Of a DNA stretch of 64,000 nt, positions 49,267 through 57,904 are shown piece after piece. The stretch is from Henriciella pelagia (lineage in GTDB: Bacteria; Pseudomonadota; Alphaproteobacteria; Caulobacterales; Hyphomonadaceae), in assembly GCF_002088945.1 (NCBI RefSeq), contig NZ_NCSU01000008.1:157994-221993 (forward strand), in the 5' to 3' direction. Every line of letters begins with the position of its first letter. Position 1 is the first letter of the stretch. Position numbers and translations under genes: made by a program. The notes under the pieces were generated by a model that was not told the origin of the DNA, made no database searches, and saw only the letters and a list, made by a program, of their open reading frames with translations.

Positions 49267-52200
49267 TTGAAACAACAAAGGCGACTTTCATTGGCTAAAG
49301 CGGCGTCAAAGCGAAGGAAAAAAATTGAGTTTCTCGACAGGTACCAGCTTGGCGAGACATACCTCGTCCCGCCCGACGCAAGAAGTGGCCGAGCGGGAAT
49401 ACTGGAAGGGTTTTCACCGGCTGGAGATGAAGTCATTGTTCGCGAGTGGCGACGAAAAGCCGGTGACGAAGATCTCGTGGAGATTTGGAAACACGAGCTC
49501 CGGCAGCTCTATCGGCTCGCCGGCTATCCGGGGGCTAGCGAACTGATTTGCCAGGTTGCTGCAGCCGGATTTGACAAGGACTCTTATTATATTGTTCTTA
49601 GCCCGTCCCAACGCCGCCCACTGAAAGTGTTCCTTGAAAGTACAAGTTCACGCGCCGCGTGGTTGCGCGGGCTCTCCCAACCCCAAAACCGCATCCGCAT
49701 TTGGAAAAATGTTCTTTGTATCGTGGATGGGATCGGGATCCTCCACAAAGAGGGAATAGTTCATCGCAACCTAGACGAATGGGCTATCTTGACGTCCGCA
49801 GGGGATGAACCCGACTTCCAGCTGACTGGTTTCGAATGGTCCCTCAGGCTGAGCAGCACTACTGACAAGAAGCTTGACGATTTATTGGGTGATAGTGGCG
49901 TAATTTCCTTTGCTAGGGATTGGCATGACTTGGCGCTCTTGATTGCCCGCCTGTTCAACATTGAAGAGCAGCGACTCGGTGACCCCAAGATCGCCGACCA
50001 TCGTGTCCATGAGCACATAACAGCCGCCGAAGTGCGCCTGCTGAGGGACATGCGAGCCCCCGGCCTGTTCGACAATTTCAATAGCTCCCAAGTCCGGCAA
50101 CGCATCAAGGAAATAATTACTAACCTTCAAGCCTTCTCGGTCGCGAATGAAGCGTCCTGGCTCCTTGTCTTCAACTTGTCGCAAACAAGCCCTCTCTCAA
50201 GGACAGTGAGGGAAGCGTCGTCGCAGGAAGTGGAAATGGACGACAAGGATGGACAGCTGAGATGGATCAGCGACGATCTGTCCCCGAGTGCAATGCTTGT
50301 TTCCACGGAGCATGATGGTCGTAAGCGCTTCTGGCTCAAGGGCAGGGAGCTTGCCTTTGAATTGCGCCAATTCGATTCGAGGAAGCGAACCCCGAGCTGG
50401 CGCATGGCGTTTGTGTCAAAAGGCATTCCGAAAGGAGAACTCATAAAGCCGTCCGAAGTCGAAGTGCCAATTCGCGTAGATGCGTTGAGGCTGTTTGATA
50501 TCGGGAAAGCACATGAAGCGTTTGACAGGGTGATCGACAAGGCACCGGATTGGGAGACGCTGTTTTCGACCCTCAACAGCTCGGACAAGGACTTCTCGAG
50601 TCCATCCGACCGCCTGGTAACCGGATTCCATTTATTGCACGCGATCGATGTGGCGCTTGCCGCCACTCTCGCATTTCCAGTCGAAATTGTATCCCACCAA
50701 TCCCAAGAGCGAACTATCAGCCTAAAATACAGGCGCGATTCGTCGCTTGAGCGGCTCTCAAGCGCCCTGGGTATGGAACATCCTGCTGAACGCCTCGCGC
50801 AAGCGCTTGCCGAAGAGGAATTGGACAGCAGTGATGGTTGGATTCTCAGTGAGTCGCTCAATATTGGGCGTACCAGCCAATCAAACATTGAACTCGAATT
50901 TGCGCATCTCTCTGAAGAGCCGGCTGATGATCCGCTATATACATTTACGGAACAGTTGGGGGTCAATATTCCAGGCCGGAAAGGGTACCTGCAACCCTTG
51001 GACCTGGTCGGGACCTTTACGCAGTTGCAAAGGCGCTCCAAGGCGCTGCAACTCTTAAGCGAGCACACCGAGCTAGTTGGAACCCTGGTTGATCCCAGGA
51101 GCCGTATCTCGGATACGCATGAGCGGGTGAAAAAGGACAGTTCATTCCAAGAACTGGATCTACCCAAACAAAGGGCTCTCGAGGATATCCTCTCGGTATT
51201 GCCCTTGTTCACGCTCCAGGGGCCGCCGGGGGTTGGGAAGACTTTCCTGCTGAGAGATCTCTTGGAACGCCGCTTCAGGGGCGACCAGACTTCGAGGCTA
51301 TTGGTGAGCTCCCAAGGCAATCACGCGCTAGATCATTTGCTGCATGAGTTCCATTCGGGTTGGCAGGAATCTGGTGAAGAACAGCCGCTTACTGTCAGGT
51401 GCAAGTCTCGTTTCAACCGGAGTCCTCCCTCCGACTACGATATTGACAGTGTGCGAAAAAAATTGGCGACTGGTATTACGTCTTCCAGCTTGATCAGTGT
51501 TGCTTCCGGTCAAGTCGAGCAGCGCCTGCAGGACTGTGCGTCGGGATCGGGGAGCGGCGAGCGGGAAGGACGTGCGCTTGAGGCGCTTATTCTCAGGTCT
51601 GCGAACATCGTCTTGGCAACCACCAACTCTGAAAGCTTGGCGACGCTGTTGGATGAGCATGCCCAGTTCGATTGGGCAATCATTGAGGAAGCTGCAAAGG
51701 CCACCGGAAGTGAGCTTCTTTCACCAATGATGTTGTCCCACCGGCGCTTGCTAATTGGTGACCACAAGCAACTCCCGCCATTCGGCACGCGCGAAGTGGA
51801 CAGGTTGCTGGGCGACCCCTCCAGGCTGAAAGAAATAGTTGTATCCCTGCCTTCGCTCTTGGACCGCAGCGTGGCCCACCTCCTTGACGACGAGATTGAA
51901 GTACGCCTTGGGAATTCAGTCGAAGAAATGGAGAAAACCTGCGGACAGGCCGCTCAAGCCTTTTCGCTGTTCAAGTCTATCCTGTTGGACGAGATCGACC
52001 GGCAATCAACAGGGAGGCCGGGCCGGAAGACCGGAGGGGCGCTGACGGAACAGCACAGGATGCACCCTGCGATCTGTGAAGTCGTGTCGAAGTGTTTCTA
52101 TGATAACAAGCTCGTGACGTCTGGGCGAAGGGAGGTCTCAGCGAAGCGAAATGAGTCTTGGATCGGAACCAAGGACCCGTCGAAGTTGCCATCTGCACCT

Positions 52201-52797
52201 ATTGTCTCACTCAATATGCCATATGAAAGGACGGAAATCGGTGCGGGCCGGTTTGAACATGAGCCGAGATTTACAAACCCCTCGGAATGTCAAGTCGTCC
52301 TTGAAGCTATCGCAAACCTTTCGGTCCAGGAGCACCGGCTGGGATTACCCTCGCTTGTGGTGCTGACCCCTTACTTGGAGCAGGTCCGTTTAATTCGTCG
52401 CGAAATCAACGACTCGGAAAATGCCAAGCAATCCCTCAAGCAATTCCGGTCAGTCTTGCCAGATGGTGGTTGGGTGGCAACTGTCGATAGTTTTCAAGGG
52501 AACGAAGCAGACGTGGTCGTATTCTCACTTGTGAGGAACAACCGGGCAGCAACAATCCGCCGTGCGTTGGGATTCATAGCTGATGAGCGCCGGTTCAATG
52601 TCCTACTCAGCCGAGCCCGGGAGCGCCTAGTTTTTGTGGGAAGCCGTGAGTTCCTGAAGACAATCTCAGAACCTTTGGGATTGGAATCCAGGCAGGACGC
52701 TGCCTTCCTGAGAACCTACCTGGAAGTGACCGGCAAGTTGGGCAAAAGCGGACAGCACAGGGTGAGGGACGTCCGGATCGAGGATATCAAGGCATGA
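49267..52797 (+). CDS. mkoA: Mokosh type I protein MkoA: kinase-like domain fused to UPF1-like SF1 helicase
   Basis: A 1176-residue predicted anti-phage protein. Residues about 25-240 resemble a Ser/Thr protein kinase, with GILHKEGIVHRNLDEWAIL where kinases have HRDLKPxNIL; catalytic Asp is Asn (residue 168), and no DFG is seen (TGFEWSL), so this part is probably a pseudokinase. The C-terminal half is a COG1112/UPF1-type SF1 helicase: Walker A GPPGVGKT (652-659), IIEEA (805-809), GDHKQLPP, TEQHRMHP (about 930), VDSFQGNEADVV (1073-1084) and FNVLLSRARERLVFVGS. A kinase-helicase protein followed by a PLD gene is the Mokosh type I arrangement. Start TTG 49267 follows an in-frame stop directly; TTG 49291 is an alternative. 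Overlaps mkoB by ATGA. Confidence 0.85.
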   Translation: MKQQRRLSLAKAASKRRKKIEFLDRYQLGETYLVPPDARSGRAGILEGFSPAGDEVIVREWRRKAGDEDLVEIWKHELRQLYRLAGYPGASELICQVAAAGFDKDSYYIVLSPSQRRPLKVFLESTSSRAAWLRGLSQPQNRIRIWKNVLCIVDGIGILHKEGIVHRNLDEWAILTSAGDEPDFQLTGFEWSLRLSSTTDKKLDDLLGDSGVISFARDWHDLALLIARLFNIEEQRLGDPKIADHRVHEHITAAEVRLLRDMRAPGLFDNFNSSQVRQRIKEIITNLQAFSVANEASWLLVFNLSQTSPLSRTVREASSQEVEMDDKDGQLRWISDDLSPSAMLVSTEHDGRKRFWLKGRELAFELRQFDSRKRTPSWRMAFVSKGIPKGELIKPSEVEVPIRVDALRLFDIGKAHEAFDRVIDKAPDWETLFSTLNSSDKDFSSPSDRLVTGFHLLHAIDVALAATLAFPVEIVSHQSQERTISLKYRRDSSLERLSSALGMEHPAERLAQALAEEELDSSDGWILSESLNIGRTSQSNIELEFAHLSEEPADDPLYTFTEQLGVNIPGRKGYLQPLDLVGTFTQLQRRSKALQLLSEHTELVGTLVDPRSRISDTHERVKKDSSFQELDLPKQRALEDILSVLPLFTLQGPPGVGKTFLLRDLLERRFRGDQTSRLLVSSQGNHALDHLLHEFHSGWQESGEEQPLTVRCKSRFNRSPPSDYDIDSVRKKLATGITSSSLISVASGQVEQRLQDCASGSGSGEREGRALEALILRSANIVLATTNSESLATLLDEHAQFDWAIIEEAAKATGSELLSPMMLSHRRLLIGDHKQLPPFGTREVDRLLGDPSRLKEIVVSLPSLLDRSVAHLLDDEIEVRLGNSVEEMEKTCGQAAQAFSLFKSILLDEIDRQSTGRPGRKTGGALTEQHRMHPAICEVVSKCFYDNKLVTSGRREVSAKRNESWIGTKDPSKLPSAPIVSLNMPYERTEIGAGRFEHEPRFTNPSECQVVLEAIANLSVQEHRLGLPSLVVLTPYLEQVRLIRREINDSENAKQSLKQFRSVLPDGGWVATVDSFQGNEADVVVFSLVRNNRAATIRRALGFIADERRFNVLLSRARERLVFVGSREFLKTISEPLGLESRQDAAFLRTYLEVTGKLGKSGQHRVRDVRIEDIKA

Positions 52798-54551
52798 AAC
52801 GGCCCGTCTATGTTGCGATGCCCATGTTGCAGCAGTCATACGAGTTTGAACTTGAGAGCGGTCGGCGCTGGAATGCAGTCGAGCACCTAATCCTCCAAGC
52901 GATTTGCCAGAAGGCCCAGTCCGCCGGCGATATTTCGCGGGCGGGCAACATGCCTCGGCGGGTCGCACTCGAAGCACTCATCCGGCTAATGAGGGCCGGA
53001 TGGGTCGAGTTGAGCCAAGCTGCAAGCGAAGTCCACTTTTCCGCGACGGACCGCGGACGGACTGTAGCAATGTATGAAGATCTGCCATTCACGACAGAAA
53101 CGAAAACCAGGCGGCTGAGCTTTGCAGTGGATCTAGTGTCGGGCAAAGTCCTCAACAAGCGCGAACTCAAGCTCATGCGACCCGATGAATGGCGCGAATT
53201 TGCAGAAGCGAAAGTTGCAGTTGAAGTCTCCAAGCCAGATATCAGCAATACTGATTTTGGCCATACAGCGCCACTGATCCGGGCGTTGGTTCGGGAAGAT
53301 GAAGATGTCGTTCGAATAAAGCCATCAGTCCATCCTCCTTTGGATAGGCTGGCAGTATTCCTCGTGCGGGGGGATAATGTTGAAGGCTTGCCCAGAGATG
53401 CAGCCGGACTGAATGGTTCGATACTTGAAGCAGCCAGTAGAGTGCCAAGCGAGGCAAAAGCAGATGGGGCGGCCAAACAGGTCAAGATAATTGCACCGGA
53501 CAAGGAACAAGTCCGGCCGGTCCGTCATACGGCGGTGAGGCATGCGGATTATGTCCTAGGCGGAGCTGATCACCGTAGCCTAATACAACGGACGCTGCGC
53601 AAGGCTCGGAAACTAGTGGTTATTCATACCACGTTCCTGCGCGAGGGGGCTTTCCTCGCCCTCCAAGAGGATTTCAGGGCAGCAGTGAATCGCGGTGCAA
53701 AGATCCATGTGTTCTGGGGGCAGGGTGACAGCGCTACGGAGGCCGCCAGTTCGAGGGCCGAAGCGGAAAGGTTACGCATACAGTTAGGGAACTGGGGGTT
53801 AAATTCCAACATAACAATTCACAACGCTTCGACCAATTCTCACGCCAAGATACTCTTAGCCGATGACGGCAGCGGTGATTTTACCGCTACGATCGGATCG
53901 TGCAACTGGCTGTATTCCGGTTTCGACAGCTTTGAAGCGTCCGTTATCTTGCGCGACCCGCGACTGGTCTCGGATGTGTTATTCGAGCTGGCTGAAATGG
54001 TGCGAACGTCAAATCGGGACTTTACCGATATTGGCGTCAATTTTCTACAACTCGCCCGAACGCTCGCGATCCGCTCACCTAGGAATGGGACCTCCGAGGT
54101 AAAGATCTTGATTGGGGAAGAGCACGATGATTGCGTGCTTGATGCTAGGGACAATGCGCAGCGGCAAGTCGACGTCATTAGTCACAGGCTTGGCGTCACA
54201 GCCGTGCCAGCAATTATCCTGCCCATGGTGTCAGCGACACGGGCAAGGGGTATACAGACAAACCTGTTCTATTCAAAAGCAAGCGGGCCTGTAAGCAGCG
54301 AAGACTCACAAGAGGTGCGGAATGGCTACCAGGGCGAGGGCGTCAGTATCACCCCCGTTTACTCTCCAAGAGTACATGCGAAGATGCTCCTGCGCGATGA
54401 CGATCATGGGATCATAACCAGCCTCAATTGGCTATCCGCCGATACCTCGAATGCGCGGCCACACCAAGAAATGGGCGTCATGATCCGTTCCCCTGGCTCG
54501 GCGCGGCACTTACGGGAACAGTTCCAGGTTAAGCGCGAGTATGCAAGCTAG
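52794..54551 (+). CDS. mkoB: Mokosh type I protein MkoB: phospholipase-D-family nuclease-like protein
   Basis: 585 residues. Residues about 20-95 look like a winged-helix domain (HLILQAICQKAQSAGDISRAGNMPRRVALEALIRLMRAGWVEL). Two PLD catalytic motifs are intact: H350-x-K352-x4-D357 in SHAKILLADD with IGSCNWLYSG after it, and H528-x-K530-x4-D535 in VHAKMLLRDD with TSLNWLSAD. Two HKD motifs in one chain can form a complete active site. In Mokosh the PLD protein is the predicted nuclease effector. Its ATG overlaps the mkoA stop, so the two are co-translated. The product ends 15 bp short of the convergent ribbon-helix-helix gene. Confidence 0.87.
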   Translation: MKRPVYVAMPMLQQSYEFELESGRRWNAVEHLILQAICQKAQSAGDISRAGNMPRRVALEALIRLMRAGWVELSQAASEVHFSATDRGRTVAMYEDLPFTTETKTRRLSFAVDLVSGKVLNKRELKLMRPDEWREFAEAKVAVEVSKPDISNTDFGHTAPLIRALVREDEDVVRIKPSVHPPLDRLAVFLVRGDNVEGLPRDAAGLNGSILEAASRVPSEAKADGAAKQVKIIAPDKEQVRPVRHTAVRHADYVLGGADHRSLIQRTLRKARKLVVIHTTFLREGAFLALQEDFRAAVNRGAKIHVFWGQGDSATEAASSRAEAERLRIQLGNWGLNSNITIHNASTNSHAKILLADDGSGDFTATIGSCNWLYSGFDSFEASVILRDPRLVSDVLFELAEMVRTSNRDFTDIGVNFLQLARTLAIRSPRNGTSEVKILIGEEHDDCVLDARDNAQRQVDVISHRLGVTAVPAIILPMVSATRARGIQTNLFYSKASGPVSSEDSQEVRNGYQGEGVSITPVYSPRVHAKMLLRDDDHGIITSLNWLSADTSNARPHQEMGVMIRSPGSARHLREQFQVKREYAS

Positions 54552-54566
54552 CCGGTCCTGCAACGA

Positions 54567-54944
54567 TTAGTTCCAGATATGCGGGTTGGAGCGGTCGACG
54601 ACGCGTTTGGTCAGCGCTTCGAGCTCGCTTCGCGCACGAGCTGCATCCGCCGGCGTTTCGAACGGGTTATTGCCCGGCCGCTGCCTCAGCCATTCGAAGA
54701 TGAATTCGACCAAGAGGTCCGTCTGGAACGCTGTTCCGGTCTCCAGCTTCTCGATCTGGTCTTCAACGCGCTCCAGCCGCTGGATGATCGCCGCATCGGG
54801 CCGATCTTCAGGCGGCGTGAACAGCAGGGTCAGCGCCTCATCTATCAAGGTGCCGACGTGGACGCCATGCTCTGCAGAGAACTGCTTCACCTTGCGATGG
54901 TTCGTCTCGGAGACGCGGATATGAAGCCTGGGATTGCGCGCCAT
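54567..54944 (-). CDS. CopG/ribbon-helix-helix-like regulator next to traG
   Basis: 125 residues: ARNPRLHIRVSETNHRKVKQFSAEHGVHVGTLIDEALTLLF is a ribbon-helix-helix pattern, followed by a coiled-coil-like RLERVEDQIEKLETGTAFQTDLLVEFIFEWLRQ. This gene is typically found between traG and trbB in alphaproteobacterial trb islands and is often labelled CopG-family. It starts 3 bp after the traG stop. Confidence 0.85.
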   Translation of the reverse strand: MARNPRLHIRVSETNHRKVKQFSAEHGVHVGTLIDEALTLLFTPPEDRPDAAIIQRLERVEDQIEKLETGTAFQTDLLVEFIFEWLRQRPGNNPFETPADAARARSELEALTKRVVDRSNPHIWN

Positions 54945-54947
54945 GTC

Positions 54948-56870
54948 CTAGATCTCCCGTCCGCCATTTTCCTGGGCATGCAGGTAGTAGCGCGCAATCT
55001 GGTCTTGGATGCTACCACGCTGCTGCGGTGCGCGTTCTTCCTCCGCCGCAATATCCTGCGTGGCCTCATCCTCATCGCCGATGTCAGGGCCTACGGACCG
55101 CGCCAGCCCACCTGCATCGTCGTTAGAGGGCGACGGACCAGACTGATGATATCCGCCAAACCACGATGTATTGGCACTGGCAGCCACACTCGGCAGAGCA
55201 CCGACCCGCTCGGTGAAATTCCGGTCTTCATAGTAGCGGAGTTTCTTCGCGCGGATCGGTGGATGGCTCGCCAGAAAGATCAGCGCGTCATCGGCCGGCA
55301 TCTGCATCACTTCGCCGGGTGTCAGGAGCGGACGCTGTGTTTCCTGCTGCGAGACCATGACATGACTGAGCCAGGGCGCGAGCCGGTGACCAGTATAATT
55401 CTTCTGGTTTCGCTGCTCCGTCGTGGTTCCGAGCATGTCGGAAATACGCTTGGCGGTGCGCTCGTCATTCGTCGCGAACGCGATCCGGACATGGCAATTA
55501 TCGAGGATCGAATTGTTCTGCCCGTATGCCTTCTCTACCTGGTTCAGAGACTGAGCAATCAGGAAGGCGCGGATCCCATAGCCCGCCATGAAGGCGAGCG
55601 AGCTCTCGAAGAAGTCGAGCCGTCCGAGCGCCGGAAACTCATCCAGCATAAGCAGCGTCTGCCGGCGATCTTGCCCATCGGGCAACTCTTCACAAAGCCG
55701 CCGTGCAATCTGATTGAGGATCAACCGCATCAAGGGCTTGGTTCGCGAGAGATCAGAGGGCGGAACAACCAAGTACAATGACGCAGGTTTCCCACTCCGA
55801 AAAAGATCCTCAATCTGCCAATCCGAACCGGATGTCGCCCGCTGAACGATTGGGTCGCGGTAGAGTCCCAGAAATGAAACCGCCGTCGACACGACCGACG
55901 ACTTTTCATTCTCGGACTTGTTCAAAAGCTCACGCGCTGCTTCCGCCACAACCGGATGCGTCATTGGCCGGTCGCGGCTTCCGAGATGGTTCGCTTCAAG
56001 CATTCGCTCCAGCGTGTCATCGATCGGCCGGGTCGGATCAGAGAGCAGCGTCGCCACGCCCGCAAGCGACTTGTCGTCCTCGGCGTGAAGAACATGCAGG
56101 ATGGCGCCAACAAGCAGTGAATGCGCCGTCTTGTCCCAATGGCTACGTCGCTCCAGGGAGCCGTCCGGATCGACGAGTATGTCCGCAATATTCTGCGCAT
56201 CGCGAACCTCGTGCGCGCCGAGCCGCACTTCAAGCAATGGGTTGAACCGCGAACTCGACAAATCCGTCGGATCGAAACGGACACAGCGAGAGAAGCTCGA
56301 TCGCCACTTTGAGGTCAGCGCCCAGTTCTCTCCCTTGATGTCGTGAATGATGGCATTGCCGGTCCAGGAAAGAAGGGTAGGGATCACCAACCCCACACCC
56401 TTGCCTGACCGTGTCGGCGCAAAGGCCATGACATGTTCTGCGCCAGCGTGCCGGAGATAGCGCCCTTTGAACCGTCCCAGCACCAAACCTGACGAACCCA
56501 GCAGACCAGATTGCCGAACATCCCGAACCGATGACCAGCGCGCCGAGCCGTAAGTCGTCGCATTCTTCTCGCGTCTTGCCCGCCATAGCGATGCGATGAT
56601 CGCCATCACAATCCCGGCGATTCCACCGAGCGAGGCAATCACACCGGCCCGTGCAAACACGTCTGGGGCATAAGCATCATAAGCATACCACCACTGGAAC
56701 AGCCGCCAGGGTTTGTAGACCGGCTGACCCGCCACTTCGAACCAGGCTCCGCCCAAACGAGGTTGATGGTCTAGAACCCCAGCCACCCACTGCGTCGCAA
56801 TCCACACCGAACAGGTGATCAGGAAAAGCGTCAGAAGAAATTGGCCAAAGAGGAATTTGGTAGGGGTCAT
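54948..56870 (-). CDS. traG: Conjugal transfer coupling protein TraG (VirD4)
   Basis: About 640 residues. It links the relaxosome to the type IV channel. N-terminal helices (FLFGQFLLTLFLITCSVWIATQWVAGVL and AGVIASLGGIAGIVMAIIASLW), then TYGSARWSSVRDVRQSGLLG, Walker A FAPTRSGKGVGLVIPTLLSW, DIKGENWALTSKWR, Walker B TLLMLDEFPALGRLDFFESSLAFMAGYGIRAFLIAQSLNQVEKAYG and RIAFATNDERTAKRISDMLGT. ATG 56868-56870 is chosen; in-frame sequence upstream to 56915 is unlike the family and lies at the junction with cargo 2. A relaxase gene normally sits immediately upstream and is absent here. Confidence 0.95.
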   Translation of the reverse strand: MTPTKFLFGQFLLTLFLITCSVWIATQWVAGVLDHQPRLGGAWFEVAGQPVYKPWRLFQWWYAYDAYAPDVFARAGVIASLGGIAGIVMAIIASLWRARREKNATTYGSARWSSVRDVRQSGLLGSSGLVLGRFKGRYLRHAGAEHVMAFAPTRSGKGVGLVIPTLLSWTGNAIIHDIKGENWALTSKWRSSFSRCVRFDPTDLSSSRFNPLLEVRLGAHEVRDAQNIADILVDPDGSLERRSHWDKTAHSLLVGAILHVLHAEDDKSLAGVATLLSDPTRPIDDTLERMLEANHLGSRDRPMTHPVVAEAARELLNKSENEKSSVVSTAVSFLGLYRDPIVQRATSGSDWQIEDLFRSGKPASLYLVVPPSDLSRTKPLMRLILNQIARRLCEELPDGQDRRQTLLMLDEFPALGRLDFFESSLAFMAGYGIRAFLIAQSLNQVEKAYGQNNSILDNCHVRIAFATNDERTAKRISDMLGTTTEQRNQKNYTGHRLAPWLSHVMVSQQETQRPLLTPGEVMQMPADDALIFLASHPPIRAKKLRYYEDRNFTERVGALPSVAASANTSWFGGYHQSGPSPSNDDAGGLARSVGPDIGDEDEATQDIAAEEERAPQQRGSIQDQIARYYLHAQENGGREI

Positions 56871-57060
56871 GATCCGCCCGTCCGATTGAGAACCGGTAGG
56901 AGAATTGCCCGCCAAGCTACATCAAGCGACATGGAGCTTGAGGAGTTCCAGGGAACCAGAGGTCTCGGGGACGCGGGGCAAGGACTGGCTAGGTTCAGAG
57001 CGATTGCTTAATGTCCAACGCAATTTGTTGTTCCTCAATTGTTCTGGCCTGGGTATAAGT

Positions 57061-57900
57061 ATGGCCATGGATCAAGCAAAAGAGAGCGAAAGCAGAACAC
57101 TGCCCCAATCCCAACTTGAGGCGATTGCGCAAGCTCTGGGGGATACAGAAGACGGCTTAACGAACAGCGAGATTGATCGGCTGATCGTCGAGTGCCGAAT
57201 GGTTGATCCTGGACCGGGCACCAAATGGAAGCGGATATATAACGCTTTCGCTGAAGTGCAGAACCGCAAGCAAAATCGCACTAACGTACTTGAGTTCATC
57301 CGTAGAGCGATGGCGCCGGTCAAATACATGAGATCGCCGGAAAGGTTTGAGACCCTCCGCAGAAACCTCAATGGCGTTTTGCTGTTCTCGGGGATGCTGG
57401 TGGATGATCGGGGTAAATTGGTTCCAACAACAACGGCAAGCACTATCTCAGATGCCCGGCGGCGCGCAAATGATCTACGCGCTGATCTGAAAGATCGCGG
57501 TGTTCATCCTGATGTGTTGGCTTTCTGCAAGGAAGAGCTTCTCGCGGACAATTACTTTCACGCGGTCCTAGAGGCGACGAAAAGCATCGGTGACAAGCTT
57601 CGTACCAGAACGGGCTTGCAAGACGATGGAGGCGTTCTCGTTGACCGGGCACTATGCGGTAACCCGCCAATGCTCGCGATAAATCCGCTTAAAACAGAAA
57701 GCGAAAGGTCTGAGCAAAAGGGTTTTGCCAACCTCGTCAAAGGAACATTCGGGATGTTTCGGAATCCCACCGCGCACGAAGCTCGCAAGAATTGGAACAT
57801 GAGCAAGGATGATGCGACGGATTTGTTGTCATTGGTCTCGTTGATTCATCGCCGGGTTGATGCGTCGCATATGCCTGACAGGACAACAGCTAAGAACTAA
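57061..57900 (+). CDS. TIGR02391-family HEPN-type protein
   Basis: 279 residues. The C-terminal half matches TIGR02391: DNYFHAVLEATKSIGDKLRTRTGL, VDRALCGNPPMLAINPL, KGFANLVKGTFGMFRNPTAHEARKNWNM and DLLSLVSLIHRRVD. It carries the HEPN RNase motif R234-N-P-T-A-H239 (Rx4H). The N-terminal half is helical (LPQSQLEAIAQALGDTEDGLTNSEIDRLI). No ribosome site precedes ATG 57061 or 57067; a TATAAG (57054-57059) directly upstream would place a transcription start near 57067, so leaderless expression is possible. Four bases separate it from the next gene. Proteins of this family occur in defence islands; a role as RNase toxin is inferred. Confidence 0.82.
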   Translation: MAMDQAKESESRTLPQSQLEAIAQALGDTEDGLTNSEIDRLIVECRMVDPGPGTKWKRIYNAFAEVQNRKQNRTNVLEFIRRAMAPVKYMRSPERFETLRRNLNGVLLFSGMLVDDRGKLVPTTTASTISDARRRANDLRADLKDRGVHPDVLAFCKEELLADNYFHAVLEATKSIGDKLRTRTGLQDDGGVLVDRALCGNPPMLAINPLKTESERSEQKGFANLVKGTFGMFRNPTAHEARKNWNMSKDDATDLLSLVSLIHRRVDASHMPDRTTAKN

Positions 57901-57904
57901 GAAG

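Noticed and set aside
52794..54551. The PLD and helicase genes as a DISARM system (drmC/drmA)
   Set aside because: DISARM needs a DUF1998 gene and a methyltransferase, which are absent; the kinase-like/UPF1 helicase fusion fits Mokosh.
54579..55781. Plus-strand open frame of 400 codons
   Set aside because: Antisense to the ribbon-helix-helix gene and traG, both firmly identified.
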